Source of the DNA: Methylobacterium sp. Leaf112
GTDB lineage: Bacteria; Pseudomonadota; Alphaproteobacteria; Rhizobiales; Beijerinckiaceae
DNA length: 64,000 nt
Direction of reading: 5' to 3'
NCBI RefSeq assembly: GCF_001423295.1
Contig: NZ_LMNG01000030.1
Location: forward strand, 62,358 to 126,357
Below the pieces are notes generated by a model. It was not told where the DNA came from and ran no database searches. It worked only from the letters and a program-made list of their open reading frames with translations. A program made the translations under genes and the position numbers. Numbering within the stretch: the first letter of the stretch is position 1; each line of letters starts with the position of its first letter. Positions 19,865 through 28,179 of this stretch are shown piece by piece.

Positions 19865-19881
19865 TCCGGGGGGCGCGGGGC

Positions 19882-20406
19882 ATGGCGGGCGTCGGCCGGG
19901 CCTGGGGGTTCTGTAGCCTCGCGTTCGCGCTGCCGCTCGGCACTGTCGGGGCGGAATCGGCGCCCTCGACGGGCCCGCTCACCCTGCCCGAGACCCTGCG
20001 GGGCACCGTGCAGGTCCCGTCCCGGCACGGCACAACCTCGAACGGCATGACCGAGAATGGAATGGCGCAGGCCCCCGACGGCAAGCGCCTCGACACCCTC
20101 AAGGATCTCTATCCCGCGCTCGCCGCCTGCTGGATCGTGCCGGAAGGCCTCGCCCGCTTCGAGCGCACGGAGATCACCGCCCGGTTCGCCCTTCGCCGGG
20201 ACGGATCGGTCATCGGAACCCCGCGCGTCACCTTCGCGACGGAAGCTGGCGACGGGCGGGCGCGTGCCCTGCTGGCGGAGGCCGCCGTTTCGGCGATCCG
20301 GCGCTGCACGCCCGCGCGGGTCACGGCCGCCCTCGGGGCGGCCATCGCGGGGCGTCCCATCGCGCTCCGCTTCATCCATCACGGACCCAGAGGACAAGGA
20401 ATCTAG
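19882..20406 (+). CDS. Secreted TonB C-terminus-like protein
   Basis: The 174-residue product has a hydrophobic N terminus (FCSLAFALPLGTVGAES) that may be a signal peptide, a linker, and a C-terminal domain: LAACWIVPEG, then ITARFALRRDGSVIGTPRVTF and AVSAIRRCTPARV. This W-P, L-x-x-DG-x-I, A-x-RC-x-P pattern is that of TonB/TolA C-terminal domains. There is no transmembrane-proline-rich TonB stalk, so it is unlikely to be a full energy transducer. It sits 17 bp after one cyclophilin gene and 4 bp before another. The function is unknown. Confidence 0.68.
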   Translation: MAGVGRAWGFCSLAFALPLGTVGAESAPSTGPLTLPETLRGTVQVPSRHGTTSNGMTENGMAQAPDGKRLDTLKDLYPALAACWIVPEGLARFERTEITARFALRRDGSVIGTPRVTFATEAGDGRARALLAEAAVSAIRRCTPARVTAALGAAIAGRPIALRFIHHGPRGQGI

Positions 20407-20410
20407 ACCC

Positions 20411-20869
20411 ATGGCAGACACCGAGACCCTCACCCTCGAGACCACCAAGGGCCGCGTCGTCATCGGGCTCCGCCCCGACCTCGCCCCCAACCACGTCGAG
20501 CGCCTCAAGACCCTCGCGGCCCAGGGCTTCTACGACGGCGTGCCGTTCCACCGCGTCATCGACGGCTTCATGGCCCAGACCGGCGATCCCACGGGCACGG
20601 GCTCGGGCGGCTCGGACCTCCCGGACCTCAATGCCGAGTTCAACGCCGAGCCGCACGTGCGCGGCACCTGCTCCATGGCCCGCACCAACTTCCCGCACTC
20701 GGCCAATTCGCAATTCTTCATCTGCTTCGGCGACGCCCGCTTCCTCGACAAGCAGTACACCGTCTGGGGCAAGGTGACGGAGGGCATGGACATCGTCGAC
20801 ACCCTCAACAAGGGCGAGCCGCCGCGCTCCCCCGACAAGATCGTCAAGGCGACCGTCTCGGCCGCCTGA
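20411..20869 (+). CDS. ppiB: Cytoplasmic peptidyl-prolyl isomerase (cyclophilin B)
   Basis: The 152-residue cyclophilin lacks a signal peptide and so should act in the cytoplasm. It has FHRVIDGFMAQTGDPTGTG, CSMARTNFPHSANSQFFICF and the conserved KQYTVWGKVTEGMDIVD block. Catalytic Arg and substrate-pocket residues are intact. AAGGA lies about 9 bases upstream of the ATG. A hairpin at 20891-20923 ends the coaD-cyclophilin-TonB-like-cyclophilin run. Confidence 0.96.
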   Translation: MADTETLTLETTKGRVVIGLRPDLAPNHVERLKTLAAQGFYDGVPFHRVIDGFMAQTGDPTGTGSGGSDLPDLNAEFNAEPHVRGTCSMARTNFPHSANSQFFICFGDARFLDKQYTVWGKVTEGMDIVDTLNKGEPPRSPDKIVKATVSAA

Positions 20870-20890
20870 ACCCGACGGGTTCCGCATCGG

Positions 20891-20923
20891 GGAGGGTCCG
20901 CGCGCCAGGCGTGCGGGCCCTCC
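20891..20923 (+). terminator. Hairpin terminator after ppiB
   Basis: GGAGGGTCCGC pairs with GCGGGCCCTCC (11 bp, one G-T), followed by ttcgcgttt. It lies 21 bp after the ppiB stop. Confidence 0.78.
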
Positions 20924-20982
20924 TTCGCGTTTCGGAGTCGCGCGCCGTCCGGGTATTCCGGCGCGTCGGAAGCGAGTCGATC

Positions 20983-21864
20983 ATGCACGCCGCCACGCTT
21001 CCCCCGCGCGACCTGCTGCTGGCCCTCGCCGTCGTGGCGGTGTGGGGCACGAACTTCGTGGTCATCCGCATCGGGCTCGACCATCTGCCGCCCCTGCTGT
21101 TCGCCGGCCTGCGCTTCGTGCTCGCCGCCCTGCCGGGCGTGTTCCTCGTGGCCCGGCCCGCGGCGTCCTGGAAGAATCTCGCCGCCTACGGCCTGCTCAT
21201 CGGCGCCGGGCAATTCGGCCTGCTGTTCATCGCCCTGCGGAGCGAGATCGCGCCGGGTCTCGCCTCCCTGGTGGTGCAGGTGCAGGTGTTCTTCACCATC
21301 GGCCTGTCCATCTGGCTGACCGGCGAGCGGGTGCGCGGCTACCAATGGGCCGCCCTGGCCCTCGCCGTCGCCGGCATCGGGGTCATCGCCGGCCACACCG
21401 ACGCTACCACCACGCCGCTGGGCCTCGGCCTCGTGATCCTCGCCGGCCTGAGCTGGGCCGGTGGCAACATGGTGGCGCGGGCGAGCGGGGTGCGCAACAT
21501 GCTGCCCTACGTGATCTGGGGCGGCCTGTTCTCGGCGCCGCCGCTGCTTGCCCTCTCCCTCGTCCTCGAAGGCTGGGACGCCATCCGCGACGGCCTTGTG
21601 CGGGCCGATGCCGCCACCTGGGCCGCCGTGCTGTGGCAATCCGTCGGCAACGCCCTGTTCGGCTACGCCGTGTGGGGCTGGCTCCTGGCGCGGCACCCCG
21701 CCGCCCTGATCACCCCCATGGCCCTGCTGGTCCCGATCTTCGGCATGGGCGCCTCCGCCCTCTGGCTCGGCGAGCCCCTGCCGGCCTGGAAGATCGGCGC
21801 CGCCGCCCTCGTCATGACAGGGCTTGCCATCGGCGTGCTGTATCCGCGCTGGCGGCGGCCCTAG
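20983..21864 (+). CDS. EamA-family inner-membrane transporter
   Basis: The 293-residue protein has ten predicted membrane helices in two EamA halves (first half begins LLLALAVVAVWGTNFVVIRI, second LGLVILAGLSWAGGNMVARA). The family exports amino acids and other small metabolites; the sequence resembles amino-acid/O-acetylserine-type exporters of the YdeD/EamA branch, but the substrate is not certain. The ATG at 20983 is preferred because the upstream in-frame residues are polar and arginine-rich. Its TAG stop shares a CTAG with the stop of the convergent mobA. Confidence 0.9.
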   Translation: MHAATLPPRDLLLALAVVAVWGTNFVVIRIGLDHLPPLLFAGLRFVLAALPGVFLVARPAASWKNLAAYGLLIGAGQFGLLFIALRSEIAPGLASLVVQVQVFFTIGLSIWLTGERVRGYQWAALALAVAGIGVIAGHTDATTTPLGLGLVILAGLSWAGGNMVARASGVRNMLPYVIWGGLFSAPPLLALSLVLEGWDAIRDGLVRADAATWAAVLWQSVGNALFGYAVWGWLLARHPAALITPMALLVPIFGMGASALWLGEPLPAWKIGAAALVMTGLAIGVLYPRWRRP

Positions 21865-22520
21865 ATCGACGGCCGATCCGACAAGCGCGCCTCCGCCGCC
21901 GCCAGATCCTCCGGCGTGTTGATGTTCCAGAACGGATCGAGGGGCTCGGCCGGCCAGTCCACCGGGACGGCGCCGTGGGCGCGCAGAAAGGCGCCGACCC
22001 GGCGTTCCGCCCGGACCACGAGGGCGTCGTGAAGCGCCGCCCGCAGGGCGACGGGCCAGAGCGCCACGGTGAAATGCTCCCGCCCGTTCGAGGCCGCCAT
22101 CGCGATGGGGGAACCGGCGATCGGGGCGCTAGTGATGGACGCGTCGCCCAAGGCCGCCGACAGGCGGGCGACGAGATCGACCGGCAGGAACGGCGCGTCG
22201 CCGGTGACGCTCGCCACGTGACCCACCCCCGGGTGCAGGCGGGCGGCGTGATCGAGGGCGGCGAGGATTCCCGCCAGGGGGCCGGGGTTGCCCGGCACGC
22301 CGTCGGGCACGACCGGACCGGGGAACTCCGAAAACCGGGCGGGATCGCCGTTGGCGTTGAGGATCAGCCCGGCCGCGCATTGGGGCGCGAACCGCTCCAC
22401 CACCCGGTCGAGGAGGGTTCGGCCGCAAAGGGTGCGCAGGGCCTTGTCGCCCCCGCCCATGCGCCGGGACAGGCCGCCGGCCAGGACGACGCCCAGCACG
22501 GCGCCGGGATCGGGCCTCAT
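21861..22520 (-). CDS. mobA: Molybdenum cofactor guanylyltransferase
   Basis: MobA joins GMP to molybdopterin to form the MGD cofactor of DMSO-reductase-family enzymes such as formate dehydrogenases. The 219-residue protein starts with the nucleotidyltransferase signature LAGGLSRRMGGGDKAL (residues about 14-29), followed by NANGDPARF, the metal-binding VTGDAPFLPVDL near 106 and the ending FWNINTPEDL. Its ATG overlaps the stop of the upstream mrp gene by four bases, so the two are translationally coupled. The catalytic residues look intact. Confidence 0.93.
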   Translation of the reverse strand: MRPDPGAVLGVVLAGGLSRRMGGGDKALRTLCGRTLLDRVVERFAPQCAAGLILNANGDPARFSEFPGPVVPDGVPGNPGPLAGILAALDHAARLHPGVGHVASVTGDAPFLPVDLVARLSAALGDASITSAPIAGSPIAMAASNGREHFTVALWPVALRAALHDALVVRAERRVGAFLRAHGAVPVDWPAEPLDPFWNINTPEDLAAAEARLSDRPSI

Positions 22521-23677
22521 TCGATGACGATGCGGGGGGCCGCGCGGGGGGCCGAGGCGCCGTTGAGGTTCGCCCAAAGCTTGGCGGCGATGGCGCGATA
22601 GACCTTGGCGTGCGGCCCGTCGGGATCGACGGCCACCACGGGCCGCCCGGCATCCGAGCTCTCGCGGATCGTCATGTCCAGGGGCACCTCGCCGAGGAAC
22701 GGCACGTCGAGGCGGGCGGCCTCGTCGCGGGCGCCGCCATGGCCGAAGATGTGCGAGGCGTGGCCGCAATTCGGGCAGACGAAGGTCGCCATGTTTTCGA
22801 TGACGCCGAGGATCGGCACGGCGACCTTGCGGAACATGGTGACGCCGCGCCGGGCATCGATGAGGGCGAGATCCTGCGGGGTCGAGACGATGACGGCGCC
22901 GGACAGCGGTGTCGCCTGCGCCATGGTCAGCTGGGCGTCGCCGGTGCCGGGGGGCATGTCGACCACGAGGATGTCGAGATCGCCCCAGGCGACCTCGCGC
23001 AGCATCTGGGTGATGGCCGACTGGACCATGGGTCCGCGCCAGATCATCGCCGTCTCGGCCTCGATGAGGAAGCCGATGGACATCACCTTGATGCCGTAGC
23101 CCTCCATGGGAGCGAGCAGACGCTCCTCGATCACCTTGGGCTTGCCCGACAGGCCGAACAGCTTCGGCACCGATGGGCCGTAGATGTCGGCATCGAGCAG
23201 CCCGACCTTGAGGCCCTGGGCGGAGAGCGCGAGGGCGAGGTTGCAGGCGGTGGTGGACTTGCCGACGCCGCCCTTGCCCGAGGCCACGGCGACGATGTGG
23301 CGGACCCCCGGCAGGGCCGGCCCGGTGCGGGGCGGCTGCGGGGCGGGGGGCCGACCGGGGGCGGGCGGCTGCGGCGCGGCCTGACCTTGCGCCGGATGCG
23401 GGCCTTGCGCCGAATGATTGGGGCCGCGCTCCGAGGTCAGGCTGGCGAACACGCCCGAGACGCCCGGCGTTGCCAGGATCGCGCCCTCGGCTTGGCGGCG
23501 GATCGGTTCGAAGCGCTCGGCCTCGCTCGGATCGATGAGGATCGAAAACATCACCCGGCCCGTCGGATCGACGACCACCTGCGACAGGCGCCCGGACGCG
23601 GGCAGGGTGGTGCCCCCGGCATCGATGGTGACGGCCGACAGGATCTTCAGGACATCGTCGCGGGTGATCGCCAACAC
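22517..23677 (-). CDS. mrp: Mrp/ApbC iron-sulfur cluster carrier ATPase
   Basis: This P-loop ATPase carries and transfers Fe-S clusters to apoproteins. The 386-residue protein has a MIP18/DUF59 domain (residues about 6-80), an Ala/Pro/Gln-rich linker (about 88-122) and the ATPase domain with the deviant Walker A GKGGVGKSTT near 133, VDMPPGTGD, and a CPNC cluster-binding motif near 300. The linker is longer than in most Mrp proteins. It overlaps mobA by four bases. Co-expression with a molybdenum-cofactor gene fits the need of molybdoenzymes for Fe-S clusters, but that link is inference. Confidence 0.94.
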   Translation of the reverse strand: MLAITRDDVLKILSAVTIDAGGTTLPASGRLSQVVVDPTGRVMFSILIDPSEAERFEPIRRQAEGAILATPGVSGVFASLTSERGPNHSAQGPHPAQGQAAPQPPAPGRPPAPQPPRTGPALPGVRHIVAVASGKGGVGKSTTACNLALALSAQGLKVGLLDADIYGPSVPKLFGLSGKPKVIEERLLAPMEGYGIKVMSIGFLIEAETAMIWRGPMVQSAITQMLREVAWGDLDILVVDMPPGTGDAQLTMAQATPLSGAVIVSTPQDLALIDARRGVTMFRKVAVPILGVIENMATFVCPNCGHASHIFGHGGARDEAARLDVPFLGEVPLDMTIRESSDAGRPVVAVDPDGPHAKVYRAIAAKLWANLNGASAPRAAPRIVIE

Positions 23678-24013
23678 TCGGGCTCCTTGGCGCTACGGGC
23701 GGGCGGGCCCGGGCCGGACGCAGAAACGGGCGGCGCCCTCCGCCCCGGACTGGGGTTTCGCGCGCGGATGCCCGCAAGGGGACAGCATGGGGACGCGGCG
23801 AGCGCAACCCCGGGCCGCGCGGCCCTTTATCGCGAATCCGTGAATCGCGGGCTCGAATCGGGACGCGGACGACCGCCGGAAACGAGGCTTGGCGAAACGG
23901 TGAAGGGCCGAAACAAAAGCGAAGCTCGCCCGTTGTGCCCTCGAACCGATCGCCGGCGCCCTTCAAGGTGCGGCGTCCGGATGCGTCGAGACCGAGTCGG
24001 AGATTCCAACCCC
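23678..24013. other. Divergent spacer, no gene seen
   Basis: These 336 bp lie between mrp and the PNPOx-like gene. I see no frame with protein character and no clear motif beyond a G/C-rich run near 23697-23715. Promoters for both genes are presumably here. Confidence 0.5.
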
Positions 24014-24517
24014 ATGCACCAGGGCAACCACCGCGATCACGAGGGCGCCAAGAAGCTCTTCGCCCTCATCAAGGACATCAAGGTCGCGATGATGACCACC
24101 GCGGACCCCGACGGGAAGCTCTACAGCCGCCCGATGTGGTGCCAGGAGGCGGACGAGAACGGCGACCTGTGGTTCTTCTCCAAGCTGCACTCGCCCAAGA
24201 CCGCCGAGATCAGCAAGGACAACCAGATCAACCTCGCCTATTCCGACCCCTCGAGCCAGACCTATGTGTCCGTGGCGGGCAAGGCCGAGATCGTGACCGA
24301 CCAGAAGGTCATCGACGACAAGTGGACCGAGAGCCTGAAGACCTGGTTCCCCAACGGCAAGGACGATCCCGAGGTCGCGCTGATCCGCGTCCACCCGGAG
24401 AAGGGCGAGTACTGGGACAGCCCCAACGCCACCGCCCTGCACATCTACGGCTACGTGAAGGCCGCGTTGACCGGCGAGTCGCCCAAGACCGAGACCAAGA
24501 AGGTCGATCTGGCCTGA
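24014..24517 (+). CDS. PNPOx-like flavin-binding general stress protein
   Basis: The 167-residue protein is of the general-stress-protein-26 branch of the pyridoxamine-phosphate-oxidase-like split barrel: FALIKDIKVAMMTTADPDGK, YSRPMWCQEADENGDLWFFS, then INLAYSDPSSQTYVSVAGKA and a conserved WFPNGKDDPEVALIRVHPE block. Members bind FMN or FAD; the reaction is not known for this branch. The N terminus with several His (MHQGNHRDHEGA) is unusual. The ATG at 24014 fits family length; an in-frame ATG at 23981 would add 11 residues. A clear terminator follows. Confidence 0.87.
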   Translation: MHQGNHRDHEGAKKLFALIKDIKVAMMTTADPDGKLYSRPMWCQEADENGDLWFFSKLHSPKTAEISKDNQINLAYSDPSSQTYVSVAGKAEIVTDQKVIDDKWTESLKTWFPNGKDDPEVALIRVHPEKGEYWDSPNATALHIYGYVKAALTGESPKTETKKVDLA

Positions 24518-24543
24518 TCGTCTCACACGTCACGTTTTGGGAG

Positions 24544-24571
24544 GGGCGGCTTACCGGAGGGTGGGCCGCCC
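24544..24571 (+). terminator. Hairpin terminator after stress-protein gene
   Basis: GGGCGGC pairs with GCCGCCC across a 14-base loop, followed by tttcgcgtt. It lies 26 bp past the stop. Confidence 0.65.
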
Positions 24572-24675
24572 TTTCGCGTTCCGGCATCCGGCCGGCCGAT
24601 TGACTCGGAGGCGAGGCCTATGCGCCTTTCGCGGCTGAGCGGGCGTCTCGGTCCCGCGCCGGACGGTGCCCGACC

Positions 24676-25968
24676 ATGATCGACCTCGCGACGCGGGTGT
24701 ACAACCACAACTTCCAGATCGATCCCATCGTCCGGTCGCTGCTCGACACCGATTTCTACAAGCTGCTGATGGCGCAATCGATCTTCCGCCGCCGTCGCGA
24801 CGCCCGGGTCACCTTCGGCATCCAGAACCGGTCGAAGAGCGTGCGGCTCGCCGACTTCGTCGATGCCGGGGAACTGCGCGAGCAGCTCGATCACGCCCGC
24901 ACCCTCACGCTGAGCCGGGGGGAATCGACCTGGCTGCGCGGCAACACCTTCTACGGCCAGCGCCAGATGTTCGCCCCCGACTTCATGGACTGGCTCGAGA
25001 CGTTCCGGCTGCCCGAATACGAACTCGAGGCCCGCGACGGGCAGTACGTGCTCACCTTCCACGGCCCGTGGATCGAAACGTCGATGTGGGAGGTGCCGGC
25101 CCTCTCCATCCTCAACGAGCTGCGGAGCCGGGGCGTCGTACGCCACATGGGCAAGCTCGAACTCCAGGTGCTCTACGCCCGGGCGATGACCCGGGTGTGG
25201 GAGAAGATCGAGCGCCTCCGCGCCCTGCCGGACCTGTCCATCGCCGATTTCGGCACGCGCCGCCGCCACGGCTTCCTATGGCAGGACTGGTGCGTCGAGG
25301 CCATGCGGGCCGGCCTCGGCGACCGGTTCCTCGGAACCTCGAACTGCCTCATCGCGCTTCGCCGCGAGGTCGAGGCCGTGGGCACCAACGCCCACGAACT
25401 GCCCATGGTGTATTCGGCGCTGGCCGACGGCGACGAGGCCCTGGCGCGGGCCCCCTACGACGTGCTGGCGGACTGGCAGCAGGATTACGCCGGCAATCTC
25501 CTGGTCATGTTGCCGGACACCTACGGCACCAGCGGCTTCCTCGCGCACGCCCCCGAATGGATGAACGCCTGGACGGGCATCCGCATCGATTCGAAGGAGC
25601 CCATCGCGGGCGGAGAGGAGGCCATCGCGTGGTGGCGGTCGCGGGGCTGCGACCCCCGCGAGAAGCTGGCGATCTTCTCCGACGGCCTCGACGTCGAGAC
25701 CATCGAGGCCATCCACGCGCATTTCCACGGGCGGATGCGCATCGGCTACGGCTGGGGCACCCTGCTGACCAACGACTTCCGCGGCCTCGTACCGGATGGG
25801 CGCCTCGATCCGATCTCCATCGTCTGCAAGGTCATCACGGCGGATGGGCGGCCCACGGTGAAGATCTCCGACAACCCATCGAAGGCCATCGGGCCGGCGG
25901 ACCAGATCGCGCGCTATCGCCGGGTGTTCGCGGTCGCGGACGGGCCGGCGATGCCTGTTCTTGTATGA
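24676..25968 (+). CDS. pncB: Nicotinate phosphoribosyltransferase
   Basis: PncB converts nicotinate and PRPP to nicotinate mononucleotide in NAD salvage. The 430-residue protein has the family landmarks [16 protein letters not shown] near 22, [37 protein letters not shown] near 195 and LGTSNCLIA, and ends with [13 protein letters not shown]. The length is normal. It is transcribed alone; the next gene is convergent and ends 7 bp away. Confidence 0.96.
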   Translation: MIDLATRVYNHNFQIDPIVRSLLDTDFYKLLMAQSIFRRRRDARVTFGIQNRSKSVRLADFVDAGELREQLDHARTLTLSRGESTWLRGNTFYGQRQMFAPDFMDWLETFRLPEYELEARDGQYVLTFHGPWIETSMWEVPALSILNELRSRGVVRHMGKLELQVLYARAMTRVWEKIERLRALPDLSIADFGTRRRHGFLWQDWCVEAMRAGLGDRFLGTSNCLIALRREVEAVGTNAHELPMVYSALADGDEALARAPYDVLADWQQDYAGNLLVMLPDTYGTSGFLAHAPEWMNAWTGIRIDSKEPIAGGEEAIAWWRSRGCDPREKLAIFSDGLDVETIEAIHAHFHGRMRIGYGWGTLLTNDFRGLVPDGRLDPISIVCKVITADGRPTVKISDNPSKAIGPADQIARYRRVFAVADGPAMPVLV

Positions 25969-25975
25969 GCCGGGT

Positions 25976-27079
25976 TCACGGCTCCGCCCCCTGGACGATG
26001 ACGCCGTACCAGCCGAGGCCCGTATAGGTCTCGTAGCCAGGCGTCCGGTGAAACGCCGTGACGGCGCCCGAGCGCGGATCACGGTCCGCGCCGCTCGCAC
26101 GGCCCGCCTTCTGGAGGGGCAGGACTTCTTCGAGGACGCCGCGCCCGTCGGAGGCCGCAAGAACCCGGCACCGGGCATCGACGAGGAGCACCCGGGTCCG
26201 GCCCCGATCCTCCGGCGCCACCCGCACGCCCTCGACGATGGCGCGCGCCTGCGTCTCCCAGTCGAAATGGATGGCCAGCACGCCGACGGGCCGCCCATCG
26301 CTCACGCCGCCCGCCCGAATGCCGGCGCAGTAGGTCGCCACCTGGGCGTTGCCGAGACGCGGCTGCCGCGCGACATCGGCGGCGACGTAGGAGTCACATT
26401 CGTACAGGCCGGCAGCCTCGCGGAACCACGGCTCGGCCGAGACGTCCCGGCCGACCACGTCGTGGAACCGCTCCGGGCGGCCATGGGCAAGGACGATGCC
26501 CTCCGGCGAGCACAGCCACAGGTCGAGGTAGACCGTGTAGGCGTCGAGGATCACACCGAGGCGCGCCGTCGCGTGCGCCACTCTGTCGGGCGTCGGGGCA
26601 GTGGCGCACGCCACCATGGCCGCATCGGTGGCCCACCAGCGCACGTCGCAGGTGCGCTCGTAGAGGTTGCGGTCGATGAGTTCGACGGCGTTCAGGGCGA
26701 GATCGATGAGGCGGTCGTCGCGGGTGCGGGTCGACAGATCCTCGACCTGGGCCTGCAGCCCGGCGATCCGGTCGGACAGCTCGGCCTCGAGGGCCCGGGC
26801 GATGCCCTCGACCTCGCCGCCGATGGCCCGGACTTCCTGGGCGACCACGGCGAACCCGCGTCCCATCTCGCCCGCCCGCGCCGCCTCGATGAGGGCGTTG
26901 AGGGCCAGGATCTTGACCTGGCCGGTGATGCCCTGGATGCGGCGGCTCTTCTCCGACGAGATGCGCTTGAGTTCCGCGATCTCCGCCGCGACGCCGCGCA
27001 GCCCGGTCCCGGAGGGGGACGCCACGGCTCCGTGCAGGAGGCTCAAACCCGACATCCATCTCTCGCTGGTCTTCGACAC
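25976..27079 (-). CDS. Soluble chemoreceptor-like protein, reversed domain order
   Basis: The 367-residue protein begins with a short methyl-accepting signalling segment (residues about 25-110) containing the receptor-tip consensus ILALNALIEAARAGEMGRGF and AVVAQEVR. It then has a C-terminal sensor region (about 130-360) that reads as a Cache/PAS-like domain (YLDLWLCSPEGIVLAHGRPE, GRDVSAEPWFREA, PVGVLAIHFDWE). Chemoreceptors normally carry the sensor first and the signalling hairpin last. No membrane segment is present, so it should be cytoplasmic. The signalling hairpin is short, which questions whether it can form a full four-helix bundle. AT-rich DNA upstream of 27079 probably holds the promoter. 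Confidence 0.82.
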   Translation of the reverse strand: MSKTSERWMSGLSLLHGAVASPSGTGLRGVAAEIAELKRISSEKSRRIQGITGQVKILALNALIEAARAGEMGRGFAVVAQEVRAIGGEVEGIARALEAELSDRIAGLQAQVEDLSTRTRDDRLIDLALNAVELIDRNLYERTCDVRWWATDAAMVACATAPTPDRVAHATARLGVILDAYTVYLDLWLCSPEGIVLAHGRPERFHDVVGRDVSAEPWFREAAGLYECDSYVAADVARQPRLGNAQVATYCAGIRAGGVSDGRPVGVLAIHFDWETQARAIVEGVRVAPEDRGRTRVLLVDARCRVLAASDGRGVLEEVLPLQKAGRASGADRDPRSGAVTAFHRTPGYETYTGLGWYGVIVQGAEP

Positions 27080-27304
27080 GCAGCGTCAGGTTGCGGGAAA
27101 ACGCCTAAGATCGTGTTAAATCCGCCGCTCGCGGCGACTTGTATTTGTATTCTCGGCGTCCGAAGGTCTTATAGAACGGGACGATACTTCCGTGAAGAAT
27201 CCCGAAGACAGAGTCTCGCGAGCGCCGATGCGAATGAGGGTTCGGGCATCCGCAACCCCGCGTCGCCCCGAGCATTCCAGGGCAGCCCTCGAACGGAGAC
27301 CTGC

Positions 27305-28063
27305 ATGCGGATCGATCTCAACGCGGATCTCGGCGAGGGTTACGGCGCCTACACCCTGGGCGACGATGCCGCGCTCCTCGACATCGTCACCTCGGCCAAT
27401 GTCGCCTGCGGCTTCCACGCCGGCGATCCGTCCATCATGGTCGCCACCGCCCGGGCCGCGAAGGCGCGCGGGGTGGCGCTCGGCGCCCATCCGGGCTTCG
27501 ACGACCTGCGCGGCTTCGGACGGCGGGTGATCCGCGCCACGCCCGGCGAGATCGAAGCGGATGTCGCTTACCAGATCGGTGCGCTGCAGGCCTGCGCCGC
27601 GCTCGCCGGCCACCGCGTCACCCACGTGAAGGCGCACGGGGCGCTCGCCAACCTGTCCAACGCCGAAGCCGGCGTCGCGCGAGCCATCGTCCGGGCGGTG
27701 CGCGGCGTCGATCCCGGCCTCGTCGTGATGGTGATGCCGGGCCTCGAAGCCGAACGGGCGGCCGAGGCGGCGGGCTTGGCCGTCGTGCGCGAGATCTACG
27801 CCGACCGCGCCTATGCGGAGGACGGGCAGCTCGCGCCCCGCAGCCAGGCCGGCGCCGTCATCACCGACGCGGTCGAGGTCGCCGAGCGAACCCGCCGCAT
27901 GGTGGAGGAGGGCGCGCTCCTCACCCTGTCCGGCCGCCGAATCCCCGTCGCCATCGACACGGTCTGCGTCCACGGCGACGATCCGCATGCGGTGGCGACC
28001 GCCGGCGCCGTACGCCGGTCCCTGGAGGAGGCCGGCTTCACCCTGGCACCGTTCGTCGCCTGA
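27305..28063 (+). CDS. pxpA: 5-oxoprolinase subunit A (LamB/YcsF family)
   Basis: PxpA acts with PxpB and PxpC in ATP-dependent cleavage of 5-oxoproline to glutamate. The 252-residue protein has the family signatures MRIDLNADLGEGYGAY at the N terminus, SANVACGFHAGDP near 30, LGAHPGFDDLRGFGRR, HVKAHGALANL near 105 and the ending TVCVHGDDPHAV. All look intact. The pxpB and pxpC genes are not adjacent; downstream is a permease of another family. Confidence 0.92.
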   Translation: MRIDLNADLGEGYGAYTLGDDAALLDIVTSANVACGFHAGDPSIMVATARAAKARGVALGAHPGFDDLRGFGRRVIRATPGEIEADVAYQIGALQACAALAGHRVTHVKAHGALANLSNAEAGVARAIVRAVRGVDPGLVVMVMPGLEAERAAEAAGLAVVREIYADRAYAEDGQLAPRSQAGAVITDAVEVAERTRRMVEEGALLTLSGRRIPVAIDTVCVHGDDPHAVATAGAVRRSLEEAGFTLAPFVA

Positions 28064-28179
28064 TCACGGAGCCGCGATCCAGAGCATCCCGCGGAGGGAT
28101 CGTTTTGCGGCGCCGCACCGTTCCCCCGACGCGGCGCCCGATCCGAGGGCGGCCGGCGTAGCGTCGAGACGGAACCGGC

